A stretch of DNA of 64,000 nucleotides. It comes from JAWHTC01 sp032586155. GTDB lineage: Bacteria; Pseudomonadota; Alphaproteobacteria; Rhodobacterales; Rhodobacteraceae. Made by a program: the position numbers and the translations under genes. Numbering within the stretch: position 1 is the first letter of the stretch; every line of letters starts with the position of its first letter. The stretch covers positions 186,001 to 250,000 of the forward strand of contig NZ_JAWHTC010000005.1 of NCBI RefSeq assembly GCF_032586155.1, read 5' to 3'. Shown piece after piece: positions 57,639 to 64,000 of this stretch. The notes under the pieces are model-generated. The model ran no database searches. It saw only the letters and a program-made list of their open reading frames with translations, and had not been told where the DNA came from.

Positions 57639-58048
57639 AGTTTGCCCCGCAACTTCTTCACCTCGCCACGCTCCTTCTTTGCCTTCAGCCGACGTTCCTT
57701 GGACCCGCGCGTCGGTTTCGTCGGTATCCGGCGTTTGGGTTTGACCAACGCCCGGCGGATCAGCTCGGCCAGCCGGTCGCGGGCGATCTCGCGGTTGCGG
57801 CTTTGATGGCGGGTTTCGTCGCATTGGATGATCAAAGCCCCGTCCTTGGTCCAGCGGCGGCCTGCGAGGCGTTTCAAACGGGATTTCACCGGGGCGGGGA
57901 GCGCGGGGGAGCGGGCGGCCTCGAAGCGAAGCTCGACCGCCGAGGAGGTCTTGTTCACATGCTGCCCGCCGGGGCCCGAGGCGCGGACGAAGCTCTCGGT
58001 CAGTTCCCAGTCGGCAATTTCGATTTCGTCTGTGATGTGCAACGGCAT
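57635..58048 (-). CDS. arfB: Alternative ribosome-rescue factor / peptidyl-tRNA hydrolase
   Basis: 137 residues from MPLHITDEIEIADWELTESF at 58048; the frame is open further to 58117. The GGQ motif is at 27-29 (ASGPGGQHVNKTSS). The tail is very basic (KPKRRIPTKPTRGSKERRLK), which inserts into the empty mRNA channel. ArfB (YaeJ) releases peptides on stalled ribosomes lacking a stop codon. The last codon and TAG stop lie in an inverted repeat element. Confidence 0.93.
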   Translation of the reverse strand: MPLHITDEIEIADWELTESFVRASGPGGQHVNKTSSAVELRFEAARSPALPAPVKSRLKRLAGRRWTKDGALIIQCDETRHQSRNREIARDRLAELIRRALVKPKRRIPTKPTRGSKERRLKAKKERGEVKKLRGKL

Positions 58049-58189
58049 GATGACGCCAAGGTAAGTGATTTGGGTTCGGTTTGCCACGTCAACGCCGGGT
58101 AGCTTGCGGCCCGGCATGCGCCCGCCCGCCCCATGGCGGGCGCATTCGCGCCCACCCGGGCAGGCGCATGCTTCGGTTTCGAACGAAAA

Positions 58190-58214
58190 GGGCCGTCCAG
58201 ACGATGGACGGCCC
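58190..58214 (-). terminator. Rho-independent terminator of the small RNA unit
   Basis: GGGCCGTCCA and TGGACGGCCC form a perfect 10-bp stem with loop GACGA. On the minus strand it is followed by TTTTCGTTC, so it terminates minus-strand transcription. Confidence 0.8.
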
Positions 58215-58283
58215 CTCGGAATTTAAGGAGGTGCAAGGTTAGGTGTGCACCAATTTGGGGTATTCATTTACCCGAGGGTTGCC

Positions 58284-58340
58284 TCAGGTCCGCGTCTCCC
58301 AAACTGTCCCAACGCATTTCTCCATGATCCCAATAGACAC
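58284..58340 (-). CDS. Putative 18-residue small ORF
   Basis: GTG start at 58340 with AAAGGAGG 7 bases upstream, TGA at 58284. The peptide reads VSIGIMEKCVGTVWETRT (GTG would give Met). It is inside the small transcript described here. Strong ribosome-binding site, but no homolog known to me and too short to judge by composition. Confidence 0.35.
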   Translation of the reverse strand: MSIGIMEKCVGTVWETRT

Positions 58341-58374
58341 AGAAGCACCTCCTTTCGTTTGTTTCGCCTGAGCC

Positions 58375-58403
58375 CAGATTGGCACAGCCGATTCATATGT
58401 CAA
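58375..58403 (-). promoter_or_regulatory. Possible promoter of the small RNA unit
   Basis: TTGACA is exact at 58403-58398 on the minus strand, with a 17-bp spacer to AATCTG (58380-58375), a weak -10. It lies 6 bases after the YhhQ gene stop, so the unit may also receive readthrough from that gene. Confidence 0.4.
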
Positions 58404-58408
58404 CAAAA

Positions 58409-59047
58409 TCATGTGGTGCGGGGGGCAAGAACCCCCACGATGATGCGGAAGGGCACAAGTGCCATCAGGGCTATGGCAAGCTTCACCAGCCAGTCGGCAA
58501 AGGCCAGCGTGACCCAGAGCGGCGCCTCGGACCCCACGGTCATGAAGGGGGCAGGTCCCCAGGCCCAGTTGATCGTGGCGTCGGCGTTGGCGCCAAACGA
58601 GATCGAGGCCGAAAACGCGATGGTGAAGAACAGCGCGGTATCAAGCGCCGAGCCGACAAGGGTCGAGACCAGCGGTGCGCGCCACCAACGACCCCCGCGG
58701 AAGCGATTAAACACTGCAACATCAGTAAGTTGCGCGATCAGGAAGGCGGTGCCCGAGCCGATGGCAATGCGCAGCGGCACGGCGGCATATTCATAGCCAT
58801 CGCCCTGCAGCATGATCTGCGATCCGATCAGCGAACAGGCGATGCCGGTGATGAACCCGGCAAAGACCACCCGGCGGGCAGGCCCCACGCCATAGACGCG
58901 GTTCATGATGTCGGTGACGAGGAAGGCCAGCGGATAGGTGAAGGCACCCCAGGTGAGGAGGCCGTCGAGGAGCAGGAACTGCACCAGGATATTGGAGGCC
59001 ACGACAATGGCGGCCATGGCAAGGATGCCAGGAAGATAGCGTGTCAT
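58409..59047 (-). CDS. yhhQ: Queuosine precursor transporter (YhhQ family)
   Basis: 212 residues from MTRYLPGILAM at 59047; an ATG at 59068 is also possible and neither has a clear ribosome-binding site. Six or so membrane helices with conserved polar residues in YPLAFLVTDIMNRVYG and RIAIGSGTAFLIAQLTDV. YhhQ/QueT-type ECF-like transporters import preQ0/preQ1 for queuosine in tRNA. Confidence 0.85.
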   Translation of the reverse strand: MTRYLPGILAMAAIVVASNILVQFLLLDGLLTWGAFTYPLAFLVTDIMNRVYGVGPARRVVFAGFITGIACSLIGSQIMLQGDGYEYAAVPLRIAIGSGTAFLIAQLTDVAVFNRFRGGRWWRAPLVSTLVGSALDTALFFTIAFSASISFGANADATINWAWGPAPFMTVGSEAPLWVTLAFADWLVKLAIALMALVPFRIIVGVLAPRTT

Positions 59048-59156
59048 AGGTTTAGCCCGTTTTGACATGGTTGCGGCGACATGGCTCGCCAGCATGGCGA
59101 ACGGGCGGCGTATAGAGGGGCCGGAGCCGCTTGGCAAGCTTTTCCGTCAGGTGCCC

Positions 59157-60020
59157 TTAGCGCGAGCGCAGGACGCCGCTGCACTGTTTGGGCAGGTCGG
59201 CCAGCACAATTTCCCGGCGTTTCTTGCGTGGTTGCGCGTTGGGATCGGGAGGTGGGGGATTGATGATGTCCTGCACCCATTGTTCCGCGTCTTTGCAGCC
59301 ATCGCCGGCTGGTGGGGCATCTTGGTTGACGCAGCCGCGCATCCCCTTGGGGCATTTCAGGCGGACATGGAAATGGTAATGGTGCCCCCACCATGGCCGG
59401 ATCTTGCGCAGCCATTTGCGGTTGCCTTTCTCCATTTTGCACATCTGCACCTTGGCGCCGGGGAAGACGAAGATCCGGGCCGTGCGTTTGTCCTTGGCGG
59501 CGGCCTTCATGACCTCGAAATGCTGGCGGGTCCAGTTTTCGTTGACATAGGCCCCCTTGGAACGACGCAGTGAAATCGAGGAAATGTTTTCGCGCTGTTT
59601 GCGGGACAGGTCGAGCCGTTTGGGCGGCAGCATCCAGATGTCGATATCAAGCCCGATCTGATGGCTGCGGTGGCCCGTGAGCATCGGTCCACCACGGGGT
59701 TGGGAGATGTCGCCGATATAGAGGCCCTTCCATCCCGTTTGGCGGGCGGCGAAAGCCGAAAGTTTCTTGATGAAGTCGATGGTTTCCGGGTGGCCCCAGT
59801 TGCGGTTGCGCGACAGGCGCATGGCCTGCCAGGTCGGGCCGGTTTCAGGCAGGCGCTCGGCCCCGGCGATACACCCCTTGGAATAGCTGCCGAAGGGGGC
59901 CGGTTTCTGGGCCGAGGCCGATTTCTTGGCCCCGAACTGTTGCTTGGCAAGTTTTTCTGCCGTGGCGACCGGCGTTGTAACGACGAGGCTTAGAACAAGC
60001 GCTACTAGGTATCGGACCAT
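59157..60020 (-). CDS. mepA: Penicillin-insensitive murein endopeptidase
   Basis: 287 residues with an N-terminal signal (VRYLVALVLSLVVTTPVATA). A LAS-type zinc peptidase: HRSHQIGLDIDIW (His and Asp ligands) and WWGHHYHFHVRLKCPKG (HxH). MepA cleaves D-Ala-meso-DAP crosslinks in peptidoglycan in the periplasm. Start overlaps the upstream MFS stop by 16 bases. C-terminal tail is basic. Confidence 0.92.
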   Translation of the reverse strand: MVRYLVALVLSLVVTTPVATAEKLAKQQFGAKKSASAQKPAPFGSYSKGCIAGAERLPETGPTWQAMRLSRNRNWGHPETIDFIKKLSAFAARQTGWKGLYIGDISQPRGGPMLTGHRSHQIGLDIDIWMLPPKRLDLSRKQRENISSISLRRSKGAYVNENWTRQHFEVMKAAAKDKRTARIFVFPGAKVQMCKMEKGNRKWLRKIRPWWGHHYHFHVRLKCPKGMRGCVNQDAPPAGDGCKDAEQWVQDIINPPPPDPNAQPRKKRREIVLADLPKQCSGVLRSR

Positions 60021-61387
60021 TTGGTGTGATCTCCGTCGGCTTTGACCCAGACTAGCAGGATCAGGCCAACAAGGAAGAGGCCTGCGACGGGAATGATTCC
60101 GATCCGCTGACTTCCGCTTATGTCAGAGGTGATAGCGATCAACATTGGTGCAAGGAACGTCGTGGCCTTGCCCGACAGCGCATAAAGGCCAAAAGCCTCG
60201 GTCATACGCTCGGGGTTGGACTGCCAGACCATCATCGTGCGGCTTGCCGACTGGATTGCGCCCCCGGCCGCGCCGATGAGACCACCACAGACAAAGAAGG
60301 CAATGTCCGGTAGGGACGAGCCCGGTTCGACGGCCATGCCAAACACGCTGTCCGGGGAAATCATGATGATGGCGATGGCGGTTCCGAGCAGGATCAAAAT
60401 ACAGGTCGTGATCACTGGCTTGGGCCCGAATGCCTTGTCTGCCTTACCGCCGATCCATGCGAAGAGCGCGCCGGTCAGCGCGGCGATAATGCCGAAAATG
60501 CCGATCTTCATGATCGGCCAGTTCAGAACGCCCGACGCATAGATGCCACCGAATGTATACATGCCGTTCAACGCATCGCGATAGAACATCGACGAGCCGA
60601 GATAGGCTAACAGGCTGCCGTGGTTGGGTAGGCCGCGCAACGTGGAGCCGAGATCTTTCAATGCCTTACCGAAGTGATAGGGGATATGGTCCGGGTCTTG
60701 AATGTCACGCACCCAAAGGAAGAACGGGATCATGAAGACCGCGTACCAGATTGCGGTCAGAGGGGCGACGGCGCGGGTGTCCGCGCCCGTGGCCGGGTCC
60801 AGGCCCAGGATCGGTGCAATGCCCAGCATGGTCTTGCCGTTTTCACCGGCCTGGAACAGCAGCAGCATGATCACCAGCGCGACAACGCCACCAATATAGC
60901 CAAAGGCCCATCCCGACCCGGAAATTCGGCCGATTTCGTGTCGATCACCCAGCGTCGGCAACATCGAGTTTGTAAAGATCGTGGCGAATTCCATCCCAAT
61001 CAGCCCGATACCGAACAGGATCAGCGTGCGAGTGACGTCAAATTGATCCGGGGCGGTGTACCAAAGAGCTGCCGAGCCAAACACGTAGAGAATAGAAAAG
61101 AACCAGACCCAGGGCATGCGTCGCCCTGTGCTGTCGGCGAAGGCCCCAAGGATCGGTGCAAGGATGGCAATCAGGATGCCGGACACGGTCAGCCCGTAGC
61201 CCCAATAGGCCTGTGCCTGTGCCTTTGCCGCGCCGATTTCCATGCCTGAACCGACAAGCATCTCGGTCACGGTCCTGGCGAAATAGGGGCCAAAAATGAA
61301 GGTCAGCATCAAGGTGTTATAGGGTTGTGATGCCCAGTCAAAAAACCACCAGCCCCAAATCCGCTTGCGCGGGGAGATTGTACTCAT
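60005..61387 (-). CDS. MFS transporter, UMF1/Atg22-like
   Basis: 460 residues with 12 membrane segments. The N-terminus RIWGWWFFDWASQPYNTLML and the later loop FADSTGRRMPWVWFF mark the UMF1 (Atg22-like) family. Substrate is unknown; yeast Atg22 exports amino acids from the vacuole. It overlaps mepA by 16 bases. Confidence 0.85.
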   Translation of the reverse strand: MSTISPRKRIWGWWFFDWASQPYNTLMLTFIFGPYFARTVTEMLVGSGMEIGAAKAQAQAYWGYGLTVSGILIAILAPILGAFADSTGRRMPWVWFFSILYVFGSAALWYTAPDQFDVTRTLILFGIGLIGMEFATIFTNSMLPTLGDRHEIGRISGSGWAFGYIGGVVALVIMLLLFQAGENGKTMLGIAPILGLDPATGADTRAVAPLTAIWYAVFMIPFFLWVRDIQDPDHIPYHFGKALKDLGSTLRGLPNHGSLLAYLGSSMFYRDALNGMYTFGGIYASGVLNWPIMKIGIFGIIAALTGALFAWIGGKADKAFGPKPVITTCILILLGTAIAIIMISPDSVFGMAVEPGSSLPDIAFFVCGGLIGAAGGAIQSASRTMMVWQSNPERMTEAFGLYALSGKATTFLAPMLIAITSDISGSQRIGIIPVAGLFLVGLILLVWVKADGDHTKWSDT

Positions 61388-61537
61388 TTTTGATTGTCCC
61401 TCATTTGCTGCAATAAGTTAGACCGGATTAACCCTTTTCTGGCAAGGATTAGATTGTGATCCCACCCTTGCCCTTTGCCGGGCGGGCGCTTACCTGAGGG
61501 GGCAGTGAAGATACCGATAAGCAACGGAACCTGACGA

Positions 61538-61822
61538 ATGATGGCAATCTACGGGCCGCTGGCGTTGATCCTGAACGTCGCCTTTTTCATCATGCTGGCC
61601 CATATCATCATGAGCTGGCTGATCAACTTTCAGGTCCTGAACCTGCATCAGCCCTTCGTGAACCAGCTTTGGTTCGGGCTTAATCGGTTGCTCGAGCCGA
61701 TCTATCAGCCGATCCGTCGGGTTTTGCCCGATACCCGCCCGCTGGACCTGGCACCGCTGGTGGCGTTCATCATCATCATCTCGCTGCGTGACTTCATTCT
61801 GCCCGAGCTGTTGCTGCGTTAA
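61538..61822 (+). CDS. YggT-family membrane protein
   Basis: 94 residues, two membrane helices (about 5-30 and 70-90) separated by a conserved amphipathic stretch (RLLEPIYQPIRRVLP, then PLDLAPLVAF). YggT proteins are small membrane proteins linked to osmotic tolerance and often near division or recombination genes. 73 bp upstream of recQ. Confidence 0.9.
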   Translation: MMAIYGPLALILNVAFFIMLAHIIMSWLINFQVLNLHQPFVNQLWFGLNRLLEPIYQPIRRVLPDTRPLDLAPLVAFIIIISLRDFILPELLLR

Positions 61823-61895
61823 GCAGGACTTGTTCACCTTTTCTTAAAATGTGATTGTTCCAGTTAAGAGCAGATAAGCCACTAACAGGACGTCC

Positions 61896-63935
61896 ATGCC
61901 AAGCGCTGCCACGCTTTTGAGCGATGTATTCGGGTTCGATGCGTTTCGACCCGGGCAGGAGGATATTGTCAGTGCGGTGGCCGAGGGCCGTAACGTGCTG
62001 GCAATCATGCCGACCGGTGGCGGTAAGTCGCTTTGTTTTCAATTGCCAGCGCTGATGCGCGAGGGGGTCACGGTGGTGATATCGCCCTTGATTGCGCTGA
62101 TGCGCGATCAGGTGCGAAGCTTGCGGGCCGTGGGGGTCGAGGCCGGGGCATTGACCAGCGGCAACACGCCGGAAGAAACCGATGCAGTGTGGGACGCGCT
62201 TGAGGCAGGGAGGCTGAAGCTTCTCTATATCGCTCCCGAACGATTGGCGGCGGGGTCGGCGCTGGGCATGTTGCGGCGCATTGGCGTGGGGATGATTGCC
62301 GTGGACGAGGCGCATTGCGTCAGCCAATGGGGACATGATTTTCGACCTGATTACCTGCGGATTGGCGAACTGCGCCAGGCTTTGAACGTGCCGCTGGCGG
62401 CGTTCACAGCGACGGCGGATGCCGAGACGCGCGAGGAGATCGTAGCGCGGCTGTTTGACGGGCAGGCCCCGGAGGTGTTCCTGCACGGGTTCGACCGACC
62501 CAACATTCACCTGGCCTTTGAGGCCAAGAATGGGCCGCGCAAACAGATCCTGAGCTTTGCCGAGGCGCGCAAGGGGCAGTCCGGTATCGTCTATTGTGGC
62601 ACGCGATCCAAGACCGAAGGGTTGGCGCACGCGTTGCGGCAGGAAGGGCACAATGCCTGCTACTATCACGGCGGGATGGAGGCCGGCGACCGTCGCCATG
62701 TGGAGCACCGCTTCAACACCGAGGACGGGCTGATCGTAGTGGCGACCGTGGCCTTTGGCATGGGGGTGGACAAGCCCGACATTCGCTGGGTGGCGCATGC
62801 GGACCTGCCAAAGTCGATCGAAGCCTATTATCAGGAGATTGGCCGGGCCGGGCGCGATGGAGCGCCTGCCGATACGCTGACTTTGTACGGACCCGAGGAC
62901 ATTCGGTTGCGCCGCTCTCAGATCGACGAGGGGTTGGCTCCGCCTGAACGACGGGTCGCAGACCATGGGCGATTGAATGCGCTGTTGGGACTGGCCGAGG
63001 CGTTGGAATGCCGGCGCAAGGTCTTGCTGGGGTATTTCGGGGAAGAGGCCGAAGCCTGCGGCAATTGCGACATCTGTTCACGACCGGTAGAGACGTTCGA
63101 TGGGACGCAGCCCGTGCGCATGGCGTTGTCGGCGATGCTTCGCACCGGGGAATGGTTCGGGTCGGGGCATCTGATCGATATCCTGATGGGGGTCGAGACC
63201 GACAAGGTGCGGCAACGCGGGCATTCCGAGCTGCCGACCTACGCGGTAGGAAAAGAGTATTCGCGGCCCCAGTGGCAGGCGGTTTTCCGGCAGATGATGG
63301 GGCATGACCTGTGCCGCCCGGACCCTGAACGCCACGGTGCGCTAAAGATGACCGAGGCCGCGCATCCTATCCTGAAGGGTGATGAGGCGATCACATTGCG
63401 TAAGGACGTGATCAAATCTGCCCCACGCCGTCCGGCGGTAAAGGCGCTGGTTTCGGACGAGGATGCGCCGCTCTTGTCGGCCTTGAAGGCCAAGCGGCGG
63501 GCGCTGGCCGAGCAGCAGGCGGTGCCGGCCTATGTGGTGTTCAACGACCGCACCCTGATCGAGATGGCCGAAAAGCGCCCGACGAGCCTGGATGACATGG
63601 CCGGGATTTCCGGGGTTGGGGCCAAGAAGCTGGAACGCTATGGCCGTGAATTTCTTGAGGTTATCGCCGGTGAGGTGGCGGAGGTGCATCCCAGTCGCCG
63701 GAAACTGGCCGGACGGGCGGCGGGGGGTGTCTATGACCAACTCTTGAAGGCGCAGGCCGATTTGGCTCGGGGTGAGGATGGTACGGCCAAACCGATGAGC
63801 TGTACCGCATCGCTTTTGGCGAAGGTAGCTGAGATGCGACCTTCGGACGCGGGGGCGATGACGAGGCTCTTGGGCGACCGGCGGGCCGAGCGGTTCGGCG
63901 CGGCCTTTCTGGACGTTCTGCGCGACGCGGGATAA
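61896..63935 (+). CDS. recQ: ATP-dependent DNA helicase RecQ
   Basis: 679 residues. Walker A MPTGGGKS (38-45), DEAHCVSQWGHDFRP (about 141-155), and later helicase motifs VATVAFGMGVDKPD and QEIGRAGRDG. Zn-binding Cys cluster CRRKVLLGYFGEEAEACGNCDIC near 370-392, a winged-helix RQC region, and one or two HRDC-like helices (ISGVGAKKLERYGREFL). A 3'-5' helicase for recombination and fork repair. Confidence 0.95.
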   Translation: MPSAATLLSDVFGFDAFRPGQEDIVSAVAEGRNVLAIMPTGGGKSLCFQLPALMREGVTVVISPLIALMRDQVRSLRAVGVEAGALTSGNTPEETDAVWDALEAGRLKLLYIAPERLAAGSALGMLRRIGVGMIAVDEAHCVSQWGHDFRPDYLRIGELRQALNVPLAAFTATADAETREEIVARLFDGQAPEVFLHGFDRPNIHLAFEAKNGPRKQILSFAEARKGQSGIVYCGTRSKTEGLAHALRQEGHNACYYHGGMEAGDRRHVEHRFNTEDGLIVVATVAFGMGVDKPDIRWVAHADLPKSIEAYYQEIGRAGRDGAPADTLTLYGPEDIRLRRSQIDEGLAPPERRVADHGRLNALLGLAEALECRRKVLLGYFGEEAEACGNCDICSRPVETFDGTQPVRMALSAMLRTGEWFGSGHLIDILMGVETDKVRQRGHSELPTYAVGKEYSRPQWQAVFRQMMGHDLCRPDPERHGALKMTEAAHPILKGDEAITLRKDVIKSAPRRPAVKALVSDEDAPLLSALKAKRRALAEQQAVPAYVVFNDRTLIEMAEKRPTSLDDMAGISGVGAKKLERYGREFLEVIAGEVAEVHPSRRKLAGRAAGGVYDQLLKAQADLARGEDGTAKPMSCTASLLAKVAEMRPSDAGAMTRLLGDRRAERFGAAFLDVLRDAG

Positions 63936-63964
63936 ATCATACCGGCGAAAATGGGGAGCAGGAC

Positions 63965-64000
63965 ATGTTGATCGTTGTTTCACCAGCCAAGCGGCTGAAC
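63965..64000 (+). CDS. yaaA: YaaA peroxide-stress protein, cut by the window edge
   Basis: Only the first 12 codons are inside the window: MLIVVSPAKRLN, preceded by GGGAGCAGG. This is the conserved start of YaaA (DUF328), a DNA-binding protein that limits free iron in peroxide stress. It is 29 bp after recQ. Confidence 0.75.
   Translation, partial: MLIVVSPAKRLN

Larger units (their letters stand above)
58190..58372 (-). ncRNA. Structured small transcript with SD/anti-SD pair
   Basis: Read on the minus strand, AAGGAGGTGC (58354-58345) is a strong ribosome-binding site for an 18-codon ORF, and an exact complement, GCACCTCCTT (58234-58225), lies 110 bases later, just before the terminator. Ten perfect pairs could hide the ribosome-binding site. 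A TTGACA -35 is upstream. I do not recognise a known family; it could be a riboregulator, a leader or a small mRNA. The 5' end is approximate. Confidence 0.5.

Noticed and set aside
61823..61895. LexA (GTTC-N7-GTTC) box before recQ
   Set aside because: GTTC occurs twice, but neither has a partner at the required spacing.

Overview
The window looks like chromosome of a Rhodobacteraceae (Roseobacter-group) alphaproteobacterium. Supporting signs are the high GC content, a 16S gene of alphaproteobacterial type ending in CCTCCTTTCT, many ATGA-type 4-base gene overlaps, the 16S-Ile-Ala-23S-5S-fMet rRNA operon, and gene sets common in that group (msrPQ, CPBP protease pairs, AT3-SGNH acyltransferases). 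No phage, plasmid or transposase gene is visible, so most of it is ordinary chromosomal backbone.

Layout. 0.3-8.1 kb is a minus-strand block: LysM protein, rhodanese, folC-accD, an acyl-CoA ligase and two tandem CPBP proteases. 8.2-21.3 kb is mixed metabolism and stress: an SAF-type oxidoreductase, a lipoprotein, a minimal arsR-arsH pair, MFS and VOC proteins, an old-yellow-enzyme reductase, and msrP / GDCCVxC protein / msrQ. 21.35-28.5 kb is the rRNA operon with an unusual upstream region. 28.6-38.8 kb is a cell-envelope block: HAD phosphatase-kdsB, a divergent Kdo transferase, three AT3-SGNH acyltransferases and an FkbM methyltransferase. 38.9-46 kb holds cbbR and a form IA RuBisCO operon, cbbLSQO, plus two small genes. 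46.1-48.8 kb is exopolysaccharide (sugar transferase, SDR, Wza-like exporter). 49-51.7 kb is an ABC importer. 52.3-56.7 kb is NAD salvage (pncA, hybrid histidine kinase, pncB). 56.7-64 kb has a low-GC HNH-like gene, arfB, a small structured RNA region, a YhhQ transporter, mepA, an MFS, yggT, recQ and the start of yaaA.

Two things stand out. First, the 23S rRNA gene is interrupted in helix 25 by a 607-bp intervening sequence. Its ends form an imperfect 24-bp stem, and about 86% of it is a complete ORF for a PagL-like lipid A 3-O-deacylase with the H-x-S-N / N-P-G-x-E catalytic signature. Second, between msrQ and the rRNA promoter, 16 GANTC (CcrM methylation) sites are packed into 248 bp with a period of about 10.57 bp, so nearly all face the same side of the helix for 23 turns. 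A perfect and a near-perfect DnaA box follow directly. A second, unphased GANTC cluster lies at 1.95-2.09 kb.

How the genes may work together: the envelope genes at 28.6-38.8 kb (Kdo activation and transfer, acyl decoration) and the PagL-like ORF in the adjacent rRNA operon all concern surface lipids or glycans. The phased GANTC array and DnaA boxes sit where they could couple rRNA transcription to replication-dependent methylation. Both links are inference.
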